From assembly GCF_022012295.1 (NCBI RefSeq), contig NZ_JAKLTN010000001.1, forward strand, positions 1,488,001-1,552,000: 64,000 bases of DNA, in the 5' to 3' direction. This document shows positions 57,517 through 64,000 of this stretch, one piece after another (the stretch's first letter is position 1; each line of letters begins with the position of its first letter). The DNA is from Dechloromonas hankyongensis (GTDB taxonomy: Bacteria > Pseudomonadota > Gammaproteobacteria > Burkholderiales > Rhodocyclaceae). The notes under the pieces were generated by a model. It was not told the origin of the DNA. It saw only the letters and a list, made by a program, of their open reading frames with translations, and made no database searches. The translations under genes were made by a program, and so were the position numbers.

Positions 57517-58353
57517 ATGACCAAATTACAGTGCGGCCAGTTCCGCTTGGCGCTTGATCGCCCCCTGATCATGGGGATCGTCAATTTGACCCCTGACTCC
57601 TTTTCCGGCGACGGCTTGGTGGGCAGTGTCGATCAAGCCATACGCCACGCACGTGAGCAGTTGGAAGCCGGCTCGGATATTCTCGATATCGGTGCCGAGT
57701 CGTCGCGTCCGGGAGCCATTCCAACGCCGGAAGACGAGGAGCTGTGCCGATTGATCCCGGTTCTGCGCGAGATTACGACTTGGGGAGTCCCGGTCTCGGT
57801 GGATACCTACAAACCGGTAGTGATGCGGGCGGCCCTTGAGGCTGGCGCATCGATGATCAACGACATTACCGGCATGACTCGTCCGGGAGCGCTTGATGCG
57901 GTGGCTGGCAGCGATTGCGCCGTGTGCGTCATGCATATGCAGGGCGAGCCGGGCACTATGCAGCAGGCGCCCAGTTACGATGATGTGGTCGGCGAGGTGC
58001 GTGCCTTTCTCACGGACATGGTGCATCGTTGTCGAGCCGCCGGCATCTCCAATGAACGGCTGGTGCTGGATCCGGGTTTTGGCTTCGGCAAGACGCTGGG
58101 CCACAATCTGGCGCTGTTCCGGGTCTTGAGCGAGTGGACGGCTGAAGCCTTGCCGCTCCTGGTCGGTGTGTCGCGCAAGTCCATGCTCGGCGCGATAACC
58201 GGGCGTCCGGTCGAGCAGCGCCAGGCGGCCAGTGTTGCCGCGGCCCTCATGGCGGCCCAAAAAGGTGCGAAAATATTGCGCGTGCATGATGTCGCCGCTA
58301 CCCGGGATGCCTTGGCGGTATGGGCGGCTATCGAACAGGGAGATTCCAAATGA
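57517..58353 (+). CDS. folP: Dihydropteroate synthase
   Basis: A 278-residue cytoplasmic enzyme joining p-aminobenzoate to the pterin diphosphate in folate synthesis, and the target of sulfonamides. Conserved signatures are [31 protein letters not shown] and [12 protein letters not shown] 57517 is chosen from the open frame because it is the first start after the terminator. It overlaps glmM by 4 bases. Confidence 0.96.
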   Translation: MTKLQCGQFRLALDRPLIMGIVNLTPDSFSGDGLVGSVDQAIRHAREQLEAGSDILDIGAESSRPGAIPTPEDEELCRLIPVLREITTWGVPVSVDTYKPVVMRAALEAGASMINDITGMTRPGALDAVAGSDCAVCVMHMQGEPGTMQQAPSYDDVVGEVRAFLTDMVHRCRAAGISNERLVLDPGFGFGKTLGHNLALFRVLSEWTAEALPLLVGVSRKSMLGAITGRPVEQRQAASVAAALMAAQKGAKILRVHDVAATRDALAVWAAIEQGDSK

Positions 58354-59702
58354 GCAGAAAATACTTCGGTACCGATGGTGTGCGCGGCCGCGTCGGTCAA
58401 TCGCCCATCACGCCGGATTTCGTGATGCGTCTGGGTTATGCGGCTGGCAAGGTCTTGCTCGGACGCAGCGAAATGCCGGCCGGCGAGCGCCCGGCGGTCT
58501 TGATCGGCAAGGATACCCGGCTGTCCGGCTACATGCTCGAATCAGCCCTTGAGGCCGGCTTTTCGGCTGCCGGGGTGGAAGTTTGCCTGGTCGGGCCGCT
58601 GCCTACGCCGGCGGTGGCCTATCTGACCCGCGCCTTGCGCCTGCAGGCCGGCATCGTCATTTCGGCTTCGCATAACCCGTACTACGATAACGGCATCAAG
58701 TTCTTTTCGGCACAAGGTACCAAGCTGCCGGACGACGTCGAGCATGCGATCGAGCGGGGCATTGACGAGCCCATGGTCTGCGCTCCTCCGGCCGAATTGG
58801 GGCGGGTGAGACGGATCGAGGATGCGCGCGGACGTTATATCGAATTCTGCAAAAGCACCTTTCCCAATGATCTCGATCTGCGCGGTCTGAAAGTCGTCGT
58901 CGATTGCGCGCATGGCGCCGCTTATCACATCGCGCCCAGCGTTTTCCACGAGTTGGGCGCCGAAGTGGTGACCATCGGCGTTCAGCCTAACGGTCTGAAT
59001 ATCAACGATGCGGTGGGTGCCACTGCACCGAAGGCGCTGTGCGAAGCGGTGTTGGCTAATCGTGCCGATCTCGGCATCGCCCTAGATGGCGACGCGGATC
59101 GCCTGCAGATGGTCGACGCCGAAGGCAATCTGTACGACGGTGACCAGTTGCTTTACGCCATCGTGCGTAGCCGTGCCAGTCTGGCGCCGGTCAAGGGCGT
59201 TGTCGGTACCCTGATGAGCAATCTGGCCCTCGAGCATGCCCTGGGTAAGCTTGGCATCCCCTTTGCGCGCGCTGCGGTCGGCGACCGCTATGTAGTCGAG
59301 ATGCTCAACGAAAAGGGTTGGTACTACGGCGGCGAAAACTCCGGCCATATTCTCGCCCTGGATCGCCATACGACCGGTGACGGCATCGTTGCCGCCTTGC
59401 AGGTCCTGGCGGCGCTCCGCCAGTCGGGCGGCGATCTGAAATCGCTGCTGGGTGGTCTGGTGCTGTATCCGCAAAAACTGATCAATGTGCCGGTGGTGCG
59501 TGGCTTTTCCTGGAAGGATCACCCGGCGATCAATTCTGCGTTGTCGGATACCGAAACGCGCTTGGTTGGGCGTGGCCGTGTCCTTCTGCGGGCATCGGGA
59601 ACCGAGCCGCTGCTCCGGGTCATGGTCGAAGGCGATGATGCCGCGGAGGTTCTTGATGCGGCTGAAAAGCTGGCTGCCGTAGTCAGGGAGTCGGCGCAGT
59701 AG
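58350..59702 (+). CDS. glmM: Phosphoglucosamine mutase
   Basis: A 450-residue enzyme converting glucosamine-6-phosphate to glucosamine-1-phosphate for UDP-GlcNAc, feeding peptidoglycan and LPS. The phosphorylated serine is Ser107 in [12 protein letters not shown], the metal loop is DGDADR and the substrate loop is GENSGH. ATG 58350 ([13 protein letters not shown]) overlaps the folP stop, as in many proteobacteria. Confidence 0.97.
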   Translation: MSRKYFGTDGVRGRVGQSPITPDFVMRLGYAAGKVLLGRSEMPAGERPAVLIGKDTRLSGYMLESALEAGFSAAGVEVCLVGPLPTPAVAYLTRALRLQAGIVISASHNPYYDNGIKFFSAQGTKLPDDVEHAIERGIDEPMVCAPPAELGRVRRIEDARGRYIEFCKSTFPNDLDLRGLKVVVDCAHGAAYHIAPSVFHELGAEVVTIGVQPNGLNINDAVGATAPKALCEAVLANRADLGIALDGDADRLQMVDAEGNLYDGDQLLYAIVRSRASLAPVKGVVGTLMSNLALEHALGKLGIPFARAAVGDRYVVEMLNEKGWYYGGENSGHILALDRHTTGDGIVAALQVLAALRQSGGDLKSLLGGLVLYPQKLINVPVVRGFSWKDHPAINSALSDTETRLVGRGRVLLRASGTEPLLRVMVEGDDAAEVLDAAEKLAAVVRESAQ

Positions 59703-59724
59703 GTCGCTGGCAGGCAGCTTTGTA

Positions 59725-59754
59725 TTGACCGAAAAATCGCCAAGTCGCTATAAT
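59725..59754 (+). promoter_or_regulatory. Strong sigma70 promoter upstream of tpiA
   Basis: TTGACC (59725-59730) and a perfect TATAAT (59749-59754) are separated by 18 bases. It is the best housekeeping-promoter match in the window and probably drives tpiA-secG, tRNA-Leu and perhaps the nuo operon. Confidence 0.85.
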
Positions 59755-59788
59755 CCAAAAGTTTTTCGTCAACCGAATCGTTGCACCT

Positions 59789-60538
59789 ATGCGCAAAAAG
59801 CTAGTCGCTGGTAACTGGAAAATGCACGGCAGTCTCCAGCAGAATGCAGCGCTGCTTGCGCAGGTCAAGGCTGGGGTGGCTGACTTGGCGTGCGACGTGG
59901 CGGTTTGTCCACCCTATCCCTATCTGGCTCAGGCTCAGGCGTTGCTCTCCGGCAGCGCGGTGGCTTGGGGGGCGCAGTCGGTCAGCGAGCATGCGATCGG
60001 TGCCTATACGGCTGAAGTTTCCGCTTCCATGCTGCAGGATTTTGGCTGCCGATATGTGCTGGTTGGTCATTCGGAGCGGCGAGCCCTCTATGGCGAAAGT
60101 GATGCGGTCGTTGCCGCAAAGTTTGTCGCCGCGCAGAAGGCGGGTTTGACCCCGGTGCTCTGTGTTGGCGAAACCCTGGCCGAGCGCGAGTCCGGCCTAA
60201 CGGCCGAGGTGGTCTCCCGGCAGTTGTCGGCGGTGCTCGAGGTGGTCGGCGTGTCGGCCCTGGCTTTGGCGGTGATCGCCTACGAGCCGGTCTGGGCGAT
60301 TGGTACGGGGGTTACCGCTACGCCGCAGCAGGCTCAGGAAGTGCATGCGGCGATCCGTCGCCAAGTGGCGGAGCTCGATGCTGTGGTAGCAGGCGGTTTG
60401 CGCATTTTGTACGGTGGTAGCGTGAAGCCGCAAAGCGCGGTTGAATTGTTTGGGCAGGCGGATGTCGATGGCGGGTTGATCGGCGGCGCTGCCTTGGTTG
60501 CGGATGATTTCCTGGCAATTTGCCGGGCGGCAAATTGA
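59789..60538 (+). CDS. tpiA: Triosephosphate isomerase
   Basis: A 249-residue glycolytic enzyme interconverting dihydroxyacetone phosphate and glyceraldehyde-3-phosphate. Catalytic residues are Lys11 (GNWKM), His94 (VGHSERR) and the glutamate of [11 protein letters not shown]; the phosphate loop is YGGSVKP. It lies 34 bases after the promoter and 11 bases before secG. Confidence 0.97.
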   Translation: MRKKLVAGNWKMHGSLQQNAALLAQVKAGVADLACDVAVCPPYPYLAQAQALLSGSAVAWGAQSVSEHAIGAYTAEVSASMLQDFGCRYVLVGHSERRALYGESDAVVAAKFVAAQKAGLTPVLCVGETLAERESGLTAEVVSRQLSAVLEVVGVSALALAVIAYEPVWAIGTGVTATPQQAQEVHAAIRRQVAELDAVVAGGLRILYGGSVKPQSAVELFGQADVDGGLIGGAALVADDFLAICRAAN

Positions 60539-60549
60539 TAGGCTGATAC

Positions 60550-60921
60550 ATGAACTGGTTATTTTCTCTCGTCCTGACGATCCATATCCTGGTGGCGGTC
60601 GCCATCATCGGCTTGGTGCTGATGCAGCACGGCAAGGGTGCCGATATGGGCGCGGCCTTCGGTAGTGGTGCTTCCGGTAGCCTGTTTGGCGCCACCGGCT
60701 CAGCCAATTTCCTGAGTCGCGCCACCGGTATTCTGGCTGCCGTGTTTTTCGTGACCAGTCTGACCTTGGCCTATATTGGTTCCAATAAGCCAAAAACGAC
60801 TGGCAGTCTGATGCAAGAACCGGTACAATCGCAGTCTGTTTCGCAGCCGGCTACGGCGGGGGGCGAAGCGCCGGCAGCGCCTGCTGATGCAGGCTCCAAG
60901 GCGAAAGATATACCGAAGTAA
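60550..60921 (+). CDS. secG: Preprotein translocase subunit SecG
   Basis: A 123-residue inner-membrane subunit of SecYEG. Two helices (about 3-22 and 53-75) flank the conserved cytoplasmic loop [22 protein letters not shown]. The tail is Pro/Ala-rich and variable, as is usual. tpiA-secG-tRNA-Leu-nuo is a conserved proteobacterial order. Confidence 0.95.
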   Translation: MNWLFSLVLTIHILVAVAIIGLVLMQHGKGADMGAAFGSGASGSLFGATGSANFLSRATGILAAVFFVTSLTLAYIGSNKPKTTGSLMQEPVQSQSVSQPATAGGEAPAAPADAGSKAKDIPK

Positions 60922-60974
60922 CGCAGGGATACTTGCCGGGCATGAAGTCCTCGCCGGGTGAGTCAAAAATACGT

Positions 60975-61059
60975 GCCGACGTGGTGAAATTGGTAGACAC
61001 GCTATCTTGAGGGGGTAGTGGCGCAAGCTGTGCGAGTTCGAGTCTCGCCGTCGGCACCA
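60975..61059 (+). tRNA. tRNA-Leu (anticodon GAG)
   Basis: An 85-base gene with encoded CCA at 61057-61059. The acceptor stem GCCGACG/CGTCGGC is perfect, the anticodon loop TTGAGGG carries GAG at 61009-61011, and a long variable arm marks a class II tRNA. It closely resembles E. coli tRNA-Leu(GAG) and reads CUC/CUU codons. It sits between secG and nuoA. Confidence 0.97.
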
Positions 61060-61124
61060 AAAACTGGGGCAGTGGCCTGCGGGTACGCTGTTTCGAACAA
61101 GAAACTGAATATTGGCGGCGGATC

Positions 61125-61496
61125 ATGGAAAACTACTTTCCAATCCTGATGTTCGTTCTGGTGGGGGTTGCGATTGGCGTTCTGCCTGTTGCAATGGGTT
61201 TCATACTCGCTCCTAGCCGTCCGGACCCGGAAAAGCTCTCTCCTTACGAGTGTGGCTTTGAGGCATTCGAAGATGCGCGCATGAAGTTCGATGTGCGTTA
61301 TTACCTGATTGCCATTCTCTTCATTCTGTTCGACCTTGAAGTTGCCTTCCTTTTCCCGTGGGCGACGATCTTCAAAGACATTGTGGCGACAGAATCGATC
61401 AAGATGTTCGGTTTTGTTGAAATGCTGGTATTCGTTGCCATTCTGGTCATCGGCTATATCTATGCCTGGGCCAAGGGCGCGCTGGAATGGGAATAA
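61125..61496 (+). CDS. nuoA: NADH-quinone oxidoreductase subunit A
   Basis: A 123-residue membrane subunit of complex I with three helices and the conserved loop [22 protein letters not shown] and the [13 protein letters not shown] helix, the latter shortened here to its core. The cysteine in YECG lines the quinone channel. It opens the nuo operon, 65 bases after tRNA-Leu. Confidence 0.97.
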   Translation: MENYFPILMFVLVGVAIGVLPVAMGFILAPSRPDPEKLSPYECGFEAFEDARMKFDVRYYLIAILFILFDLEVAFLFPWATIFKDIVATESIKMFGFVEMLVFVAILVIGYIYAWAKGALEWE

Positions 61497-61505
61497 GGCT
61501 CGAAT

Positions 61506-61982
61506 ATGGCTATTGAAGGCGTTCTTCAGGAAGGCTTCGTCACCACGACGGCTGACAAGCTGATCAACTACATGCGCACCGGCTCCTTGTGGCCGATGAC
61601 CTTCGGTCTGGCGTGCTGTGCGGTCGAGATGATCCATGCGGGTGTGTCCCGTTATGACCTTGACCGTTTTGGTGTCGTGTTCCGCCCGAGCCCGCGTCAG
61701 TCCGACGTGATGATCGTGGCGGGTACCCTGACCAACAAGATGGCACCGGCACTGCGCAAGGTCTATGACCAGATGGCCGAGCCGCGTTGGGTTATTTCCA
61801 TGGGCTCCTGTGCCAACGGTGGTGGTTATTATCACTACTCCTATTCCGTGGTGCGTGGCTGCGACCGCATTGTTCCCGTTGATATCTATGTGCCGGGCTG
61901 TCCGCCGACCGCCGAGGCGCTGATCTACGGGATCATTCAGTTGCAGAACAAGATACGCCGTACCAATACCATTGCTCGTTAA
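61506..61982 (+). CDS. nuoB: NADH-quinone oxidoreductase subunit B
   Basis: A 158-residue peripheral subunit holding the N2 [4Fe-4S] cluster, the last electron donor to quinone. Cluster cysteines are in [18 protein letters not shown] and VPGCPPTAE. It follows nuoA after 9 bases. Confidence 0.97.
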   Translation: MAIEGVLQEGFVTTTADKLINYMRTGSLWPMTFGLACCAVEMIHAGVSRYDLDRFGVVFRPSPRQSDVMIVAGTLTNKMAPALRKVYDQMAEPRWVISMGSCANGGGYYHYSYSVVRGCDRIVPVDIYVPGCPPTAEALIYGIIQLQNKIRRTNTIAR

Positions 61983-62001
61983 TTGCCAAGGCTGATCGAA
62001 T

Positions 62002-62607
62002 ATGTCTGCCAAGCTGGAAACGCTTAGTGAGAACCTGCAGAAGCATTTCGGCGACAAAGTAAAGTCTCTGAAGCTGGCGCTCGGTGAAGTAACCATTGAA
62101 GTCGGTGCTGCCGACTATCTCGGCGTGATGACTGCGCTGCGCGATGAGGCGGACTTCCGTTTCGAAGAGTTGATCGATCTTTGTGGCGTCGATTACTCGA
62201 CCTATGGCGACGGTGCCTGGGTAGGTCAGCGTTTCGCTGTCGTTGTTCATCTGCTGTCGGTGTCACAGAACATCCGCTTGCGCGTTCGCGTTTTTGCTGA
62301 TGACGAGAGCTTTCCGTCGGTCGATTCGGTAACCGGTGTTTGGTCCACGGCCAACTGGTTCGAGCGCGAAGCCTTCGATCTCTATGGCATTGCTTTCGTT
62401 GGTCACGACGATCTGCGTCGCATCCTGACCGACTACGGCTTCATTGGTCATCCTTTCCGCAAGGATTTCCCGATCTCCGGTCACGTCGAAATGCGTTATG
62501 ACCCGGATCAGGCTCGCGTGATCTACCAGCCGGTGACCATCGAGCCTCGCGAAAACACCCCGCGCATCGTGCGCGAAGATACCTACGGGGATCCGGCACA
62601 TGGCTGA
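62002..62607 (+). CDS. nuoC: NADH-quinone oxidoreductase subunit C
   Basis: A 201-residue peripheral subunit of complex I. The conserved motif [20 protein letters not shown] and the [17 protein letters not shown] segment identify it. It is separate from NuoD, unlike the fused NuoCD of E. coli, as is normal in betaproteobacteria. It overlaps nuoD by 8 bases. Confidence 0.97.
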   Translation: MSAKLETLSENLQKHFGDKVKSLKLALGEVTIEVGAADYLGVMTALRDEADFRFEELIDLCGVDYSTYGDGAWVGQRFAVVVHLLSVSQNIRLRVRVFADDESFPSVDSVTGVWSTANWFEREAFDLYGIAFVGHDDLRRILTDYGFIGHPFRKDFPISGHVEMRYDPDQARVIYQPVTIEPRENTPRIVREDTYGDPAHG

Positions 62608-63853
62608 TATCCGCAATTTCACCCTGAACTTTGGTCCGCAGCACCCGGCGGCGCACGGCGTTTTGCGTCTGGTGCTCGAGTTGGATGGCGAAGTCGTCCA
62701 GCGCGCCGACCCGCACATCGGTTTGCTGCACCGTGCCACCGAAAAGCTGGCGGAAACCCGCACTTGGGTTCAGTCCGTGCCGTACATGGATCGTCTCGAC
62801 TACGTGTCGATGATGTGTAACGAGCATGCCTACTGTCTGGCAACTGAAAAGCTGCTCGGCATCGAGGTGCCGGAGCGTGGCAAGTACATCCGCGTCATGT
62901 TCGACGAAGTCACCCGTATCCTCAACCACCTGTTGTGGATCGGCTGTCACGCCCTGGACGTCGGTGCGATGACCATGGCGCTGTACACCTTCCGCGAACG
63001 CGAAGACCTGATGGACGTCTATGAGGCGGTTTCCGGTGCCCGGATGCACGCTGCATACTATCGTCCGGGTGGCGTCTATCGCGATCTGCCGGACCGCATG
63101 CCGCAGTATCAGGAATCGACCTGGACCAATGCCAAGAAGGCGAGCGAGAAGAATGAGAACCGCAGCGGTTCAGTGCTCGACTTCCTTGAGGATTTCACCA
63201 ATCGGTTTCCGACCTACCATTCCGAATATCACACCCTGCTGACCGACAACCGGATCTGGAAACAGCGTCTGGTTAATGTCGGCGTCGTGACGCCGGAACG
63301 TGCCTTGCAGATGGGCTTCACCGGCGCCATGCTGCGCGGCTCGGGTATCGCTTGGGATTTGCGCAAGAAGCAGCCGTACGCTGCCTACGACAAGATCGAT
63401 TTCGATGTGCCGGTCGGCGTCAATGGCGACAGCTATGACCGCTACCTGGTTCGCATGGAAGAAATGATCCAGTCGAACAACATCATCAAGCAATGTATTG
63501 CCTGGCTGCGCAAGAATCCCGGCCCGGTGATCACCGACAACAACAAGGTGGCTCCGCCGCCGCGTGAAAACATGAAGACCAACATGGAAGAGCTGATTCA
63601 CCATTTCAAGCTCTTTACCGAAGGCATTCATGTCCCGGCAGGCGAAGCCTATGCTGCCGTCGAGCATCCGAAGGGCGAGTTCGGTATCTACTTCGTCTCC
63701 GATGGTGCAAACAAGCCGTACCGCATGAAGATTCGGGCGCCGGGCTTCGTCCACCTTTCCGGTCTGGATGAAATGTCCCGTGGCCACATGATTGCCGACG
63801 TCGTTACGATCATCGGCTCCCAAGATATCGTTTTTGGCGAGATTGACCGCTGA
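62600..63853 (+). CDS. nuoD: NADH-quinone oxidoreductase subunit D
   Basis: A 417-residue 49-kDa-type subunit forming the quinone site with NuoB. Signatures are [22 protein letters not shown], whose HPAAHG loop contacts quinone, and the C-terminal [14 protein letters not shown]. It overlaps nuoC at its start and nuoE at its stop (TGATG). Confidence 0.97.
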   Translation: MADIRNFTLNFGPQHPAAHGVLRLVLELDGEVVQRADPHIGLLHRATEKLAETRTWVQSVPYMDRLDYVSMMCNEHAYCLATEKLLGIEVPERGKYIRVMFDEVTRILNHLLWIGCHALDVGAMTMALYTFREREDLMDVYEAVSGARMHAAYYRPGGVYRDLPDRMPQYQESTWTNAKKASEKNENRSGSVLDFLEDFTNRFPTYHSEYHTLLTDNRIWKQRLVNVGVVTPERALQMGFTGAMLRGSGIAWDLRKKQPYAAYDKIDFDVPVGVNGDSYDRYLVRMEEMIQSNNIIKQCIAWLRKNPGPVITDNNKVAPPPRENMKTNMEELIHHFKLFTEGIHVPAGEAYAAVEHPKGEFGIYFVSDGANKPYRMKIRAPGFVHLSGLDEMSRGHMIADVVTIIGSQDIVFGEIDR

Positions 63854-64000
63854 TGTTTTCCGCTGAAACCCTCCAGAAATTTGCGCGCGAAGTCGCCAAG
63901 TACCCGGCTGATCAAAAGCAGTCGGCCACCATGTCCTGTCTGGCTCACGCCCAGGAAGAGAAGGGCTGGTTGCCTTCCGAGGCCATCGAGGCTGTTGCCG
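63853..64000 (+). CDS. nuoE: NADH-quinone oxidoreductase subunit E, N-terminal part
   Basis: The first 49 residues of a gene cut by the window edge. The N-terminus ([18 protein letters not shown], then SCLAHAQEEKGWLPSEAIEAVA) matches the helical start of the 24-kDa subunit that carries a [2Fe-2S] cluster. The cluster cysteines lie beyond the window. Confidence 0.93.
   Translation, partial: MFSAETLQKFAREVAKYPADQKQSATMSCLAHAQEEKGWLPSEAIEAVA

Overview
The window reads as a chromosomal segment of a GC-rich betaproteobacterium, most likely of the Rhodocyclales (Dechloromonas/Azonexus/Azospira type). This is inferred from gene content, GTG/TTG start usage and blocks such as ftsH-folP-glmM-tpiA-secG-tRNA-Leu-nuoABCD and grpE-dnaK-dnaJ, not from a database search. 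Coding density is very high. No stretch over 300 bases lacks a gene; the longest gap (about 230 bases, 30381-30611) carries terminator and promoter-like signals. I saw no rRNA, CRISPR array, insertion sequence, integrase or prophage.

Layout. 1-2924: the end of purF, metZ and an RhlE-type helicase. 3053-20292: one continuous plus-strand locus for an MSHA-type IV pilus. It encodes the extension ATPase MshE with an apparent c-di-GMP-binding N-domain, platform protein MshG, MshF, two major-type pilins, minor pilins MshC/D/O/P and a very large MshQ. The assembly proteins follow: PilM-like MshI, a PilN-like protein, MshJ, MshK, secretin MshL, ATPase MshM and TPR protein MshN. Compared with the Vibrio order (I-N then E-Q), the two halves are swapped.

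20346-26375 (minus): recQ, lpxH, two cyclophilins, an L,D-transpeptidase and a TPR protein. The last two end in similar NTF2-like domains. 26481-27851: cysS. 27900-30380: two tandem paralogous periplasmic binding proteins without transporter genes. 30612-34398 (minus): grpE, dnaK and dnaJ, with sigma32-type promoters upstream of grpE and of dnaK. 34545-38676: a signalling group of a Ser/Thr kinase fused to a cNMP-binding-like fold, a chemoreceptor with a periplasmic CxxCH haem motif, and a calcium-motif protein. 38733-45069: trxC, hemH and hrcA, then divergent nadK and recN, then a Gdt1-family Mn/Ca transporter and fur. 45164-49017: bamE, dapB and a soluble hybrid histidine kinase ending in an HPt domain. 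49130-58353: carA, carB, greA, a DUF4149 protein, yhbY, rlmE, ftsH and folP. 58350-64000: glmM, tpiA, secG, tRNA-Leu(GAG) and the start of the complex I operon (nuoABCD and the beginning of nuoE).

The parts most worth attention are in the pilus locus. A C8 tract directly follows the mshE start codon, mshQ holds three poly-G tracts of 7-8, and a strong terminator lies just after the major pilin gene. Together these suggest tunable, possibly phase-variable, pilus output. The haem-motif chemoreceptor beside the kinase/cNMP fusion is the best candidate for an under-described signalling module.
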